From a bacterium (GTDB lineage Bacteria > Bacillota_I > Bacilli_A > RF39 > UBA660), in NCBI GenBank assembly GCA_019421005.1, contig JAHZGA010000002.1, forward strand, positions 17,721-81,720: a DNA stretch of 64,000 nucleotides. Reading direction: 5' to 3'. Every line of letters begins with the position of its first letter. Positions within the stretch are counted from its first letter, which is position 1. Position numbers and translations under genes: made by a program. Under the pieces are notes generated by a model. That model was not told the origin of the DNA and ran no database searches. It saw only the letters and a list, made by a program, of their open reading frames with translations. Positions 15,950 to 25,322 of the stretch are shown one piece after another.

Positions 15950-16776
15950 TAATATCCTCTTACACCTTCTAGGCTTTCATCATTTTCAATTAATTCTTGA
16001 GTTAATATAGTTCGGTAACTTGTTTTACTATCACGAATAATTATTTTTTTTATTCCACTATTAATAATTACTCTTTTACACATTGAACAAGGCATTGATT
16101 TATCAACATATTCTTGAGTTTTTGAGTCTATTCCTACCATATAAAGAGTACCATCAAGCATATCTTTTCTTGAAGCTGATATAATTGCATTTTGTTCAGC
16201 ATGAACACTACGACACATTTCATATCTTTCCCCTCTAGGAATATTAAGGCTTTCTCTAATACAATATCCTAAATCATCACAATTTTTTCTTTTTCTAGGG
16301 GCACCATTATAACCAGTTGAAATTATTTCATCATTTTTAACTATAATTGCTCCCCATTTTTTTCTTAAACATGTTGATCTCTCTAAAGCAGTTTCAGCTA
16401 TGTTTAAATAATAATTATTTTTATCAATTCTATTGACATTATTTATAAGTTTAATTTCTATACCAACAACACCATATTTTTTTATATCATCTTCACTGTA
16501 ATATTGTTCCATATCATTGGGATCACTTTTTTCATCTTTATTATATCCTAAACTTATTTTATCAAATTTTTCATATAATTTTTTAAAACTATCAAATAAA
16601 TGTAATTTTAAAACTTCAACAGTAATTACTTCACTATTAGATAAATTAGTAAACTCAATTAAATCACCTGGTTGAATTTTTTTTCTTTTTTCATCAAATA
16701 ATCTTAATTCAATTGTTTTAGTTTGATTTTTTATTTTTTGAAATGGATTATCTTGTAATTTCATTCTATATATCAT
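15949..16776 (-). CDS. ASCH domain-deoxycytidylate deaminase fusion
   Basis: Residues 1-110 are an ASCH domain with NQTKTIELR (K20, E23, R25) and GDLIEF. Residues about 120-275 are a ComEB-type dCMP/CMP deaminase: a structural Cys cluster NCDDLGYC, H192 and E194 in VHAEQNAI, and zinc ligands C230 and C233 in PCSMCKRV. It differs from the fusion at 12709-13458 in deaminase class but shares the ASCH partner. The ATG at 16776 follows AGAGGTGTATAAA. It lies 83 bp after prmC and ends at a terminator. The deaminase part alone would supply dUMP for dTMP synthesis. Confidence 0.88.
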   Translation of the reverse strand: MIYRMKLQDNPFQKIKNQTKTIELRLFDEKRKKIQPGDLIEFTNLSNSEVITVEVLKLHLFDSFKKLYEKFDKISLGYNKDEKSDPNDMEQYYSEDDIKKYGVVGIEIKLINNVNRIDKNNYYLNIAETALERSTCLRKKWGAIIVKNDEIISTGYNGAPRKRKNCDDLGYCIRESLNIPRGERYEMCRSVHAEQNAIISASRKDMLDGTLYMVGIDSKTQEYVDKSMPCSMCKRVIINSGIKKIIIRDSKTSYRTILTQELIENDESLEGVRGY

Positions 16777-16859
16777 TTTATACACCTCTAAATTAATAAT
16801 AACATATTAAAAAGTTATATTCAATATTTAAAAAAAAATATATTAAATTTAACATATTT

Positions 16860-17576
16860 TTATAAATTAAATATAAAGACAAACCTATCTCTATTTTGTA
16901 AATCTTTTTCAATCTTAATAATACTTTGGGGAAAATACTTTAAAGCTATATTTTTTACCATCTCACCTTGAAGAGCACCTATTTCAAAGGCTAATAAATT
17001 TTTTTTATTTAAATAATTTACACAACCACTTAATATTTTTTCATAAAATTCTAAACCATTATTTGAAGCATATAAAGCTATATTAGGTTCGTTATTTTTA
17101 ACGATATCTTCTATTTCTTCATCTTCACTTATATAAGGAGGATTACTAATTAAAATATCTTGTTTTTCATAAATAGGTTCTAATAAATTACCTAATAAAA
17201 ATTCAATTTCAACATTATTTTCTAATGCATTATTTCTAGCAACATCTAAAGCTTTATCAGAAATATCTACTGCAACCACTTTAGAATCTGGTAATTTTTT
17301 TTTCAAAGTTATAGCTATACAACCACTACCTGTTCCTATATCAGCTATTTTTATGTCTTTTGAAAAATATTTCAAAATATATTTATACGTTCTACTAACT
17401 AATTCTTCTGTTTCAAATCTAGGAATTAAAACATTTTCATTAACATTAATTTTCAAACCATAAAAATTAACATTTCCAACAATATATTGAACTGGAATAT
17501 TATTTTTTAATTTTAAAATAGCTTCATCCAATTTATTTGGTTCTATATATTTTTTTAAATATTCTAAATCACTCAC
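16860..17576 (-). CDS. prmC: Release factor glutamine methyltransferase PrmC
   Basis: PrmC methylates the Gln of the GGQ motif of RF1/RF2. The 238-residue protein has the AdoMet loop [12 protein letters not shown] and the catalytic NPPY (145-148). It overlaps the RF1 gene by eight bases, the conserved prfA-prmC arrangement. It is about 40 residues shorter than usual: the N-terminal helical substrate-binding domain is reduced to about 28 residues before [12 protein letters not shown]. Confidence 0.95.
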   Translation of the reverse strand: MSDLEYLKKYIEPNKLDEAILKLKNNIPVQYIVGNVNFYGLKINVNENVLIPRFETEELVSRTYKYILKYFSKDIKIADIGTGSGCIAITLKKKLPDSKVVAVDISDKALDVARNNALENNVEIEFLLGNLLEPIYEKQDILISNPPYISEDEEIEDIVKNNEPNIALYASNNGLEFYEKILSGCVNYLNKKNLLAFEIGALQGEMVKNIALKYFPQSIIKIEKDLQNRDRFVFIFNL

Positions 17577-18627
17577 CTTGTAATTTCCTTTTTTGATCTT
17601 CAGTAATTAAGGCATTTATAATTTCACTTAAATCCCCTTCCATAACTCTATCTAGTTGTTTTAAAGTAAAACCAATTCGATGATCAGTTACTCTATTTTG
17701 AGGATAATTGTAAGTTCTTATTTTTTCTGAACGATCACCAGTACCTATTTTATTTCTTCTTTCTTTTCCTAATTCCTCTTCTTGTTTTCTTATTTTTTCT
17801 TCATAAAGTCTTGTTTTTAACATTTTCATACAATGTTCTTTATTTTGAATTTGACTTCTTTCATTTTGACAAGTTACAACAATTCCAGTTGGAATATGAG
17901 TTATTCTAACCGCACTGTCGGTTGTATTTACTCCTTGCCCACCTTTTCCACTACTACGATAAACATCTATTCTAAGGTCATTAGGATTAATGTCTATTTC
18001 AACATTATCATCAGCTTCAGGCATAACTAATACTGTTGCAGTTGAGGTATGAACTCTACCTTGAGTTTCAGTTACAGGTACTCTTTGCACTCTATGAGCA
18101 CCACTTTCATATTTTAATTTTGAATATACATTATTTCCTTTAATTAAAAATTCAATTTGAGAAAATCCTCCTGCTTCAGAAACTTCTTCATTCATTACTT
18201 CAACTTTATAGCCTTCTTTTTCACAATATTTTGTATACATTCTAAATAAATCACCAGCAAATATATTAGCTTCATCTCCACCAGCTGCACCTCTAATTTC
18301 CATAACAACATTTTTATCATCATTAGGATCTTTAGGTAATAAAACTATTTCTAGTTTTTCTTCTAAAGAAGTTTTTAATTTTTCTAATCTTTCTAACTCT
18401 TCTTTAGAAAATTCAATAAATTCTGGATCACTTCCCATCTCTTTAGCGTCTTTTATATCATTTATTACTTGTTTATACTCTTGATATAATTGATATGCTT
18501 CTTCCAATCCAGATTTTTCTTTAGATAAAACCATCATTCTTTTTATATCATTAACAATTTCCTGATTCATCATTTCATCATTAATCTCTAAATATCTTTT
18601 TTCAATATTATTTAAACGTTCTAACAT
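17569..18627 (-). CDS. prfA: Peptide chain release factor 1
   Basis: RF1 recognises UAA and UAG and releases the finished peptide. The 352-residue protein carries the anticodon-like PVT in [14 protein letters not shown] and GGQ in [17 protein letters not shown]. The ATG at 18627 follows AGGAGGTCTT. Its presence shows that TAG is a functional stop here, which matters for the amber codon at 1909-1911. It forms an operon with rpoE and argS upstream and prmC downstream. Confidence 0.97.
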   Translation of the reverse strand: MLERLNNIEKRYLEINDEMMNQEIVNDIKRMMVLSKEKSGLEEAYQLYQEYKQVINDIKDAKEMGSDPEFIEFSKEELERLEKLKTSLEEKLEIVLLPKDPNDDKNVVMEIRGAAGGDEANIFAGDLFRMYTKYCEKEGYKVEVMNEEVSEAGGFSQIEFLIKGNNVYSKLKYESGAHRVQRVPVTETQGRVHTSTATVLVMPEADDNVEIDINPNDLRIDVYRSSGKGGQGVNTTDSAVRITHIPTGIVVTCQNERSQIQNKEHCMKMLKTRLYEEKIRKQEEELGKERRNKIGTGDRSEKIRTYNYPQNRVTDHRIGFTLKQLDRVMEGDLSEIINALITEDQKRKLQGE

Positions 18628-18642
18628 AAGACCTCCTAAAGC

Positions 18643-19071
18643 TCATTCATCAACATCTATTTCTTCATCTTTAATTATTGCTAAATCATCTAATTCTTCA
18701 TCTATATCTAATTCTTCATCAATGTTATCAATGTCATCAATATCATTGATTACTTCCTCTTCAATTACCTCTTCTTCTTCAGTTTCTATATCATCTTCAT
18801 CATCTATATCCATTACTTCAATAGAGTGATGATCTCTTAAATCCCATTTACCATCATCAAGTAAAACAAAGCGTTTATCAATAGTTAATGAAGTATAATA
18901 ATCTCCAATCTTATTTTGATAATCATTTTCAGTATAACCAAGCAAATCACAAATACTTCTAAAAATATCTGGAGTTGTCATTGATTTTTTATTTTCCTTT
19001 AATAATTCATAAGTTAAATCTGTATAAGACATTTGTTCAATTTCTTCTTTTGGTATATTTTTTAATTTCAT
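18643..19071 (-). CDS. rpoE: RNA polymerase delta subunit
   Basis: The delta subunit improves promoter selectivity and RNA polymerase recycling in Firmicutes. Residues 1-75 form the HARE-HTH domain (MSYTDLTYELLKENKKSMTT and KIGDYYTSLTIDKRF), followed by a disordered acidic tail built of Asp/Glu/Ile repeats (DDIDNIDEELDIDEELDD). The ATG at 19071 follows GAGGAAAAAA; the longer frame begins with a TTG inside that site. The neighbours argS and ywiB-like are the same as in Bacillus. Confidence 0.93.
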   Translation of the reverse strand: MKLKNIPKEEIEQMSYTDLTYELLKENKKSMTTPDIFRSICDLLGYTENDYQNKIGDYYTSLTIDKRFVLLDDGKWDLRDHHSIEVMDIDDEDDIETEEEEVIEEEVINDIDDIDNIDEELDIDEELDDLAIIKDEEIDVDE

Positions 19072-19087
19072 TTTTTTCCTCAACTTT

Positions 19088-20662
19088 CTACATTTTTTCA
19101 GGTGCTTCTACACCAATTAATTTAAGTGCTTTTTTTATTACACAAGCAACTGCTTTAATTAAATTTAATCTTTCTTCTGTATAAACCTCATCTTCCGTTA
19201 AAACATATTCATTAGCATAAAAACTATGAAATAAAGTTGCTAATTCATATAAGTAATTTGTTATAAGATGTGGTTCTAAATTATTCGCACTTTTTATAAT
19301 AACATCTTCAAATTGGTATAACTTGAATAATAAATCAAGTACATAACTAGAATTTAATGTTTGATAGTTTTCAATATGATTAATTTTTCTATCTTTTAAT
19401 ATTGAGCAAATTCTTGCATGAGCATAACTAACATAATAAACTGGATTATCATTTGATTTTTTAACAGCTAAATCTAAATCAAAATCCATTTGAGTATCTA
19501 ATGATCTCATAGCAAAGAAATATCTTGTAGCATCAACTCCAACTTCATTTACTAAATCTTTCATTGTTAAAGTTTTACCAGTTCTTTTACTCATTTTTAT
19601 TTCTTCATTATTTTTAATTAATCTAACCATTTGAAGAATTTTAACATCTAATTTATTAGGATCTTCATTCATCATTTTAATACTAGATTTCAAACGTTGA
19701 ATATATCCATGATGATCAGCTCCTAATACATCAATTAATTTATCATATCCTCTTTGATACTTATCCATATGATATGCAATATCAGGAAGTAAATACGTAT
19801 TATTTTGATCACTTTTTACTAAAACTCTATCTTTAGTATCAAAAAATTCACTTGTTTTTAAATATAGAGCATCATCCTTAATGTAAGTATAATTATTTTC
19901 TTTTAAATAGTTTAAAGTTTTTTCTACTAAACCATTATTATATAAAGATTTTTCACTTGACCAAACATCAAATTCTACCCTAAAATTAGTTAAGTCATTT
20001 TTAATTTCTTTTAATAAATATTCCAAGCCATAACTTCTTATAACTTCATCATCAACATTTGTTCCATATTTTTGATATATCCTTTCAGCAATTTCAATTA
20101 TTTCCTTACCATGATAACCATCACTTGGCATTTCATAATCATTGCCACATAAATTTTCATATCTTGCTTTAATAGATTTTTCTAAATTATTTATTTGATT
20201 TCCACCATCATTAATATAGTATTCTCTTGTTACATCATAACCACAATATTTTAAAATTCTAGCCATAGAATCCCCGTAACTAGCGCCTCTTGCATGACCT
20301 ATATGTAAAGTTCCTGTAGGATTCGCACTTACATATTCTAAATTTATTTTTTTCCCTTGACCAAAACTATTTTTTCCATAATCAGGATTTTCTAAAATAC
20401 TATTCAAATTTTGATAAAGAACATCATTTTTTATATAAAAGTTCAAAAAACCTGATTTAACTAAAATTTTATCAACACCATCAATATGTAATTTATCTTT
20501 TATTTCAAGTGCTATATCATTCGGACTTTTTTTTAATTTACTAGCCATTTTTAAGCATATATTACTTGAATAATCACCATTTTCTCTTTTTTTAGGTAAA
20601 TCTACTTCTACATCATCAATTTCTAATACTTCCATCAAAGCTTGTTTAATTTTTTCCTTCAT
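19088..20662 (-). CDS. argS: Arginyl-tRNA synthetase
   Basis: This class I synthetase of 524 residues has an N-terminal add1 domain, the HIGH motif in ANPTGTLHIGHARGASYGD, a KMSK motif in IKMSKRTGKT and the C-terminal DALR anticodon-binding domain. It starts in a four-base ATGA overlap with the DUF1934 gene, whose last codons GAGGTGATAG serve as its ribosome binding site. Confidence 0.97.
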   Translation of the reverse strand: MKEKIKQALMEVLEIDDVEVDLPKKRENGDYSSNICLKMASKLKKSPNDIALEIKDKLHIDGVDKILVKSGFLNFYIKNDVLYQNLNSILENPDYGKNSFGQGKKINLEYVSANPTGTLHIGHARGASYGDSMARILKYCGYDVTREYYINDGGNQINNLEKSIKARYENLCGNDYEMPSDGYHGKEIIEIAERIYQKYGTNVDDEVIRSYGLEYLLKEIKNDLTNFRVEFDVWSSEKSLYNNGLVEKTLNYLKENNYTYIKDDALYLKTSEFFDTKDRVLVKSDQNNTYLLPDIAYHMDKYQRGYDKLIDVLGADHHGYIQRLKSSIKMMNEDPNKLDVKILQMVRLIKNNEEIKMSKRTGKTLTMKDLVNEVGVDATRYFFAMRSLDTQMDFDLDLAVKKSNDNPVYYVSYAHARICSILKDRKINHIENYQTLNSSYVLDLLFKLYQFEDVIIKSANNLEPHLITNYLYELATLFHSFYANEYVLTEDEVYTEERLNLIKAVACVIKKALKLIGVEAPEKM

Positions 20663-21024
20663 TCTATCACCTCATAAGATAATTTAAAATTAAATACCTC
20701 ATCTTGTAAATCTAATTCATATGAAATTTTAATTTGATTATTTAAAATAGTTAGTTCTTTAGTTTTTATTTTAAATTCTAAATTTTGATTTATATCTTTT
20801 AAATAATATTTTCCTATTGTTTCATTATCTAAATCAAACATAAAAATTATTTCTTGATCTTGATTAGTTCTAGTTAATGTAATTATATCATTTAAATTTA
20901 ACTTTACCAAGGTTTTTCCATCATAATATTTTATAATATTATCATTCATTATTCCTTGACATTCTAATAAATCTTCTTCAATTAATTCATTATTTAATAT
21001 ACTTGTTTTAATTAAAACCTTCAA
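20659..21024 (-). CDS. DUF1934 (YwiB-like) beta-barrel protein
   Basis: The 121-residue protein belongs to DUF1934, a small lipocalin-like barrel seen next to argS and rpoE in Firmicutes (ywiB in Bacillus). Visible features are KYYDGKTLVKLNLNDI and FKLSYEV at the end. The best start is the TTG at 21024, six bases after AAAGGTG; the longer frame to 21075 lacks a ribosome binding site. The function is unknown. Confidence 0.75.
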   Translation of the reverse strand: MKVLIKTSILNNELIEEDLLECQGIMNDNIIKYYDGKTLVKLNLNDIITLTRTNQDQEIIFMFDLDNETIGKYYLKDINQNLEFKIKTKELTILNNQIKISYELDLQDEVFNFKLSYEVIE

Positions 21025-21046
21025 ATAAATCACCTTTACTTGGACA

Positions 21047-21052
21047 ATTATA
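21047..21052 (-). promoter_or_regulatory. Extended -10 promoter of the argS operon
   Basis: The minus strand reads TGTTATAAT, an extended -10, 23 bases before the TTG start at 21024. Confidence 0.45.
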
Positions 21053-21157
21053 ACACATGTTATTATAAATTGCATTAAATTTTATTAATTTTTTGTATTT
21101 TTTTTACTAATATTTTTTAATTTTTCTCCAATAATAAATATAGACGAGGATGATACT

Positions 21158-23128
21158 ATGAGAATATTAAAAACATCTTTAAAAATATTTTTAATTTTAA
21201 CTATTTTTTTACTTATTATTTATAGTTCAGTTTTTTTAATTGCCAAGGCTTTACCTAAATTAGAAATTAAAGAAGCTAATAATTTTTATTTATATGATAG
21301 TAATAAAAAATTATATACTTCTTCAAATGAAGATTGGATTAAACTTAAGGATATTTCCCCTAATTTAATAAATGCAACTATATCGATTGAAGATAAACAT
21401 TTCTATAAACATCAAGGCTTTGATTTCTTAAGAATTATAAAAGCCCTTTATATTAATATTACTAATCATAAAACTCTTCAAGGAGCTTCGACAATTTCTC
21501 AACAATATACTAAAAATTTATTTTTAGATTTTGATAAAAAGTGGAATAGAAAATTAGAAGAAGCTTGGTTAACTATTAAATTAGAGGCTCATTATAGTAA
21601 AGATGAAATATTAGAAGGATATTTAAATACTATTAATTATGGAGGAATATATGGCATTAAAAACGCTTCTAAATATTATTTTAATAAGTCAGCAGATAAT
21701 TTAACTTTAGCTGAAGCTAGTATGTTAGCAGGTATACCTAAATGGCCTAGTAAATATTCCCCTTTAATTAATGAAAAAGCTGCGAAAGAAAGACAAAAAA
21801 CTATTTTAAAATCAATGGTTCTAAATAATTATATAAGTGAAAAAGAATATAATAATGCTTTAAATGAAAAATTAGTTTATTATGGAAAAAAAGATGAAAA
21901 TGGTTCTAAAACTATTATGTATTATCAAGATGCCGTTTTTGAAGAATTAAGTTCTATTAAAACTATACCTAAATCATATTTAGAAACTAAAGGATTAAAA
22001 ATATATACTAATTTAGATCAAGATGCCCAGAGGATAATGGAAAAAAGTATTGATGAATATATTGATGATGATAATTTAGAAGTTGCTAGTATTATGGTTA
22101 AACCTAATACCGGAAAAATTATAGCTTTAACAGGTGGTAAAGACTATGCTAAAAGTCAATATAATCGTGCGACTAAAGCTAAAAGACAAGTTGGTTCAAC
22201 TTTAAAACCATTTTTGTATTATTCAGCATTAGAAAATGGATTTACTCCTTCAACTACTTTTACAAGTGAAAAAACAACGTTTGCATTTGCTGAAAATAAA
22301 ACTTATAGTCCACATAATTATGATGAAAAATATGCCAACGGTCCTATAAGTATGGCAACAGCGCTTGCTTATTCTGATAATATATATGCTGTTAAAACTC
22401 ACTTATTTTTAGGTGAAGATAATTTAGTTGATATCTCTAAAAGAGTTGGAATTAAAACTAAATTAAATCCTATCCCTTCTTTAGCGTTAGGGACAAATGA
22501 AATTAGTTTAATGGAAATGGTTAATGCTTATAATACTTTAGCTAATGAAGGAGTTAAAATTAAACCATATTTAATTAGTAAAGTTACTGATATGGATGGG
22601 AATGTTTTATATGAACATAAAAAAAAGAAAGAAACTGTTTTAAATAAAAGTTTAGTGTATATTTTAAATGAACTTTTAACTAATTCTTATTCTAGAGAAT
22701 TTATCGATTATAATTATCCAACTTGTATGGAAATTGCAGCTAAATTAACCAAAAAATATGCGATTAAAACTGGTACTACTGATACTGATAGTTTGATATT
22801 CGGTTATAATAAAGATTTATTAGTAGGAATGTGGACAGGATATGATAATAATCAAGCTTTATCTGTTAAAAGTGGTAGTAAAAATAAAAAAGCATGGGCT
22901 GATATGATGGAAAATGTTTTAAAAGATAATAAAGAAAGTTGGTATAAAACTCCAGATAATGTAGTTGGTGTTTTAGTTGAACCTAAAACAGGTTTATTAG
23001 CTACTAATGAAAGTGAACATAAACAATTAATTTACTATTTAAAAGGAACTGAACCATCAATAACAAATCCTAATTTAGATACATTAATTCCTACAATTAA
23101 AGAAAATGAAAACCAAGTTAACACTTGA
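21158..23128 (+). CDS. Class A penicillin-binding protein (bifunctional)
   Basis: The 656-residue protein joins a GT51 glycosyltransferase domain to a transpeptidase domain behind one N-terminal helix (9-30). GT51 motifs are IEDKHFYKHQGFD (catalytic Glu78) and QGASTISQQYTKN; transpeptidase motifs are STLK (Ser347), SDN in AYSDNIYA and KTGT. It polymerises and cross-links peptidoglycan outside the SEDS machinery. The ATG follows ACGAGGATGATACT. It is a single-gene unit ending at a hairpin. Confidence 0.95.
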   Translation: MRILKTSLKIFLILTIFLLIIYSSVFLIAKALPKLEIKEANNFYLYDSNKKLYTSSNEDWIKLKDISPNLINATISIEDKHFYKHQGFDFLRIIKALYINITNHKTLQGASTISQQYTKNLFLDFDKKWNRKLEEAWLTIKLEAHYSKDEILEGYLNTINYGGIYGIKNASKYYFNKSADNLTLAEASMLAGIPKWPSKYSPLINEKAAKERQKTILKSMVLNNYISEKEYNNALNEKLVYYGKKDENGSKTIMYYQDAVFEELSSIKTIPKSYLETKGLKIYTNLDQDAQRIMEKSIDEYIDDDNLEVASIMVKPNTGKIIALTGGKDYAKSQYNRATKAKRQVGSTLKPFLYYSALENGFTPSTTFTSEKTTFAFAENKTYSPHNYDEKYANGPISMATALAYSDNIYAVKTHLFLGEDNLVDISKRVGIKTKLNPIPSLALGTNEISLMEMVNAYNTLANEGVKIKPYLISKVTDMDGNVLYEHKKKKETVLNKSLVYILNELLTNSYSREFIDYNYPTCMEIAAKLTKKYAIKTGTTDTDSLIFGYNKDLLVGMWTGYDNNQALSVKSGSKNKKAWADMMENVLKDNKESWYKTPDNVVGVLVEPKTGLLATNESEHKQLIYYLKGTEPSITNPNLDTLIPTIKENENQVNT

Positions 23129-23133
23129 TTTTC
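23108..23133 (+). terminator. Terminator of the class A PBP gene
   Basis: GAAAACCAAG (23108-23117) and CTTGATTTTC (23124-23133) pair over ten bases with one G-T, followed by T-rich sequence. The hairpin includes the stop codon and serves both convergent genes. Confidence 0.65.
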
Positions 23134-24110
23134 TAATTTTTTAATAATTCAACATTACCTAACATAATTTTATCATTACTATAACTTAAAGTTATAGTAT
23201 TTGTTTTATCTGTACCAACTACATTTTCAACACCAGTTGGTAAAGTACAAGTTAGTTTTCCTTCTTGATCAATACAACCAGTTGAAATATTTAAAGTTAA
23301 TTGTTCATTTAAAATACTATATTGACCAGTTATATAATGATTTCCTTGTTCATCATTTAAAACTAAAATAAAGTTTTTTAAATTATTTACTTCTTTTACT
23401 AAAGTTAAAGTATATTTTTTATCAGCACTTATAAAGTATTCATTTTTATCAGCAATTATTGAAGTTTGTTCTTTTTCTTCCGTAGTAGTATCTTTAGTTT
23501 CTTTAGTAGTATCCTTTTCTACTTCTTTAGGATTAATATACTTATAAAGATATTTATCATAAGCAATATAACCACCTAATCCTAGTATAATCAAAATTAA
23601 AAATACAATTAAACCTTTATGTGACTTTTTTTTAGGTTTTGGTTCATCATATTCAATGTTTTCAACCTTATGTCTTGAAGTATTTTCTCTTCTTACTTCT
23701 TGTTCAAGAGGTTTTACTGGACTTACTTGAACATCGATTGGACTATTAGGAGTTAAATCAACTTTTTGATTAGTTCCTAATTCACTTATATTGTTGTTAA
23801 CTTGATTATATGCCATAGTATTTTGACCATATAATTGATTATTATTTGGATTATATGGTTCACTTTGATTTAAGTTAACACCTGGATTATATGGTTCACT
23901 TTGATTTAAGTTAACACCTGGATTATATGATTCACTTTGATTTAAGTTAACATTCGGATTATATGGTTCATTTGGATTTAAGTTAACATTCGGATTATAT
24001 GGTTCATTTTGATTTAAATTAACATTTGGATTATATGGTTCATTTGGATTTAAATTAACACCTGTTGTATTACCTTTATTAGGTTGCTGATTAAAATTAT
24101 TTTCATTCAT
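23133..24110 (-). CDS. Repeat-rich N-terminal, single-pass membrane protein
   Basis: The 325-residue protein has a cytoplasmic Asn/Pro-rich region made of six 12-residue repeats (type NEPYNPNVNLNQ), a basic stretch KPKKKSHKG, one transmembrane helix (LIVFLILIILGLGGYIAYDKY), a charged Thr/Glu/Lys linker and an extracellular domain of about 110 residues with paired Cys (GCIDQEGKLTC). The ATG at 24110 follows GAAAGGATGATAAGA. The helix and flank resemble those of the protein at 29184-29771. I do not recognise the family. Confidence 0.75.
   Translation of the reverse strand: MNENNFNQQPNKGNTTGVNLNPNEPYNPNVNLNQNEPYNPNVNLNPNEPYNPNVNLNQSESYNPGVNLNQSEPYNPGVNLNQSEPYNPNNNQLYGQNTMAYNQVNNNISELGTNQKVDLTPNSPIDVQVSPVKPLEQEVRRENTSRHKVENIEYDEPKPKKKSHKGLIVFLILIILGLGGYIAYDKYLYKYINPKEVEKDTTKETKDTTTEEKEQTSIIADKNEYFISADKKYTLTLVKEVNNLKNFILVLNDEQGNHYITGQYSILNEQLTLNISTGCIDQEGKLTCTLPTGVENVVGTDKTNTITLSYSNDKIMLGNVELLKN
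23848..24063. repeat. Six 36-bp tandem coding repeats
   Basis: Six copies of a 36-bp unit beginning GGATTATATGGTTCA encode the NEPYNPNVNLNQ repeats. They are contiguous without spacers and differ at a few positions. They should be prone to copy-number change between strains. Confidence 0.9.
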
Positions 24111-24170
24111 TCTTATCATCCTTTCTATTCTTATATAAGAATAACACATTTATTTAAACAAGTAAATATG

Positions 24171-24737
24171 TTATTTTAATATTTCAACTAAATCACCATT
24201 TTTTAATACATTTGCATTTCCATCATCAGTATCTAAATGACATTCTAATACAAAATTATCACTTTCTTTTAAATAAACATTATCTAAAATTCCACCTTTT
24301 TCATTATCTATTTTTATTTTTACTTTCTCTATTCCTACTAAATCTAAATTAATTCTATCTGTTTTAGTTAAATGAATATGCCTATTAGCAAGAATAACAC
24401 CTTCTTTTAATTCAACACTACCTTTTGGTCCAACTATCTTAATAGAAGAACTATTTTTTAAATCACCAGAATTTCTAATAGGAGGATTAACTCCTAATAC
24501 ATAACTATCTGTTTTAGATATTTCAACTTGAGTATAATTCCTAATTGGTCCTAAAACTCTAACATTGTCAATGCTACCCTTTGGTCCAATTAATTTAACC
24601 GTACTAAAACTTGCAAATTCTCCTTTTTGAATTAAATTATTTCTAATTTCTAATTCAAAGTCTTTACCAAATAAAATTTCTAAATTTTTTTTATCTAAAT
24701 GAACATGATGATTAGATATTCCTACTTTTACTTTCAT
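24171..24737 (-). CDS. pduL: PduL-type phosphate acyltransferase
   Basis: PduL interconverts acyl-CoA and acyl phosphate and replaces Pta in acetate or propionate metabolism. The 188-residue protein shows both His-rich zinc motifs, GISNHHVHL near the start and ANRHIHL in the second half, and the paired GPKGS repeats of the double barrel. No microcompartment shell genes or encapsulation peptide are visible, so a soluble housekeeping phosphotransacetylase is likely. The start follows GGAGGGTAAGTT. Confidence 0.9.
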   Translation of the reverse strand: MKVKVGISNHHVHLDKKNLEILFGKDFELEIRNNLIQKGEFASFSTVKLIGPKGSIDNVRVLGPIRNYTQVEISKTDSYVLGVNPPIRNSGDLKNSSSIKIVGPKGSVELKEGVILANRHIHLTKTDRINLDLVGIEKVKIKIDNEKGGILDNVYLKESDNFVLECHLDTDDGNANVLKNGDLVEILK

Positions 24738-24755
24738 AACTTACCCTCCTTTTAT

Positions 24756-24784
24756 ATTTTATCAAAATGTTTTTTTAAAGTAAA
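24756..24784 (-). promoter_or_regulatory. Promoter of pduL
   Basis: -35 TTTACT (24779-24784), a 17-bp spacer and -10 TAAAAT (24756-24761) with an upstream TGA lie about 20 bp before the pduL start. Confidence 0.5.
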
Positions 24785-24785
24785 G

Positions 24786-24809
24786 AAAAAAGAGTATATA
24801 ATTATACTC
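24786..24809 (-). terminator. Terminator of the pheST operon
   Basis: GAGTATA (24792-24798) and TATACTC (24803-24809) form a hairpin with six T following on the minus strand, just downstream of the pentapeptide-like gene. Confidence 0.75.
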
Positions 24810-24814
24810 CAAAA

Positions 24815-25315
24815 TCATTTAAAACTTCTATATTTTTTTAATATTTTAGCATCAGTAAAATTAGTTTTACCATCATATTTAACACAATCTAAATCAATTA
24901 AAGCATTTTTACTTCCAGTAAAATCAACACCACTTATATCACACCCAGTAAATTCTCCTAATACATTCGCTCCACGTAATTTCAAATCAACTAAATCACG
25001 TTCAAAAATACAATTAGGATAAAGAGGAATATTGTATTTTATTAAAAGAGGAACATCTTTTTTATGAAGAACACGATATTTTAAATGACCAAAATCAATT
25101 TTTTCCATTCCTTTAAAAATTCTCAATCTTTCAGCATAATCATTAAAACTATCATCAAAAGAACAATTATAATCTTCATATATTTTTTCATATGTTATGA
25201 AAATATCATATAAATCATAACCAGATAAATCAAATTCATCATTTAATCTTAAATATTCTTCAAATTTTTTCTTACCTTCTTCAGTTTTTAGAAATTCCTT
25301 TAATTTAAAATTCAT
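24815..25315 (-). CDS. Hypothetical protein with short pentapeptide-repeat-like end
   Basis: The 166-residue protein is charged and helical in its first 100 residues. Its last 60 contain DLKLRGANVLGEFTGCDISGVDFTGSKNALIDL, in which hydrophobic residues recur about every five positions as in pentapeptide-repeat proteins, though only for three or four turns. It begins seven bases after pheT and takes its ribosome binding site (TTAGGGTAATA) from the pheT stop, so it is co-transcribed with pheST. I cannot assign a function. Confidence 0.6.
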   Translation of the reverse strand: MNFKLKEFLKTEEGKKKFEEYLRLNDEFDLSGYDLYDIFITYEKIYEDYNCSFDDSFNDYAERLRIFKGMEKIDFGHLKYRVLHKKDVPLLIKYNIPLYPNCIFERDLVDLKLRGANVLGEFTGCDISGVDFTGSKNALIDLDCVKYDGKTNFTDAKILKKYRSFK

Positions 25316-25322
25316 TATTACC

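Noticed and set aside
23848..24063. Regular 36-bp repeats resembling a CRISPR array
   Set aside because: The units are contiguous without unique spacers and are in frame in a protein-coding gene.
24127..24142. Palindrome ATTCTTATATAAGAAT as an operator
   Set aside because: It is a short AT-only palindrome in an AT-rich gap with no second copy found, so it may be chance.
24171..24737. Bacterial microcompartment locus suggested by pduL
   Set aside because: No shell or diol dehydratase genes are nearby and the protein has no encapsulation extension.
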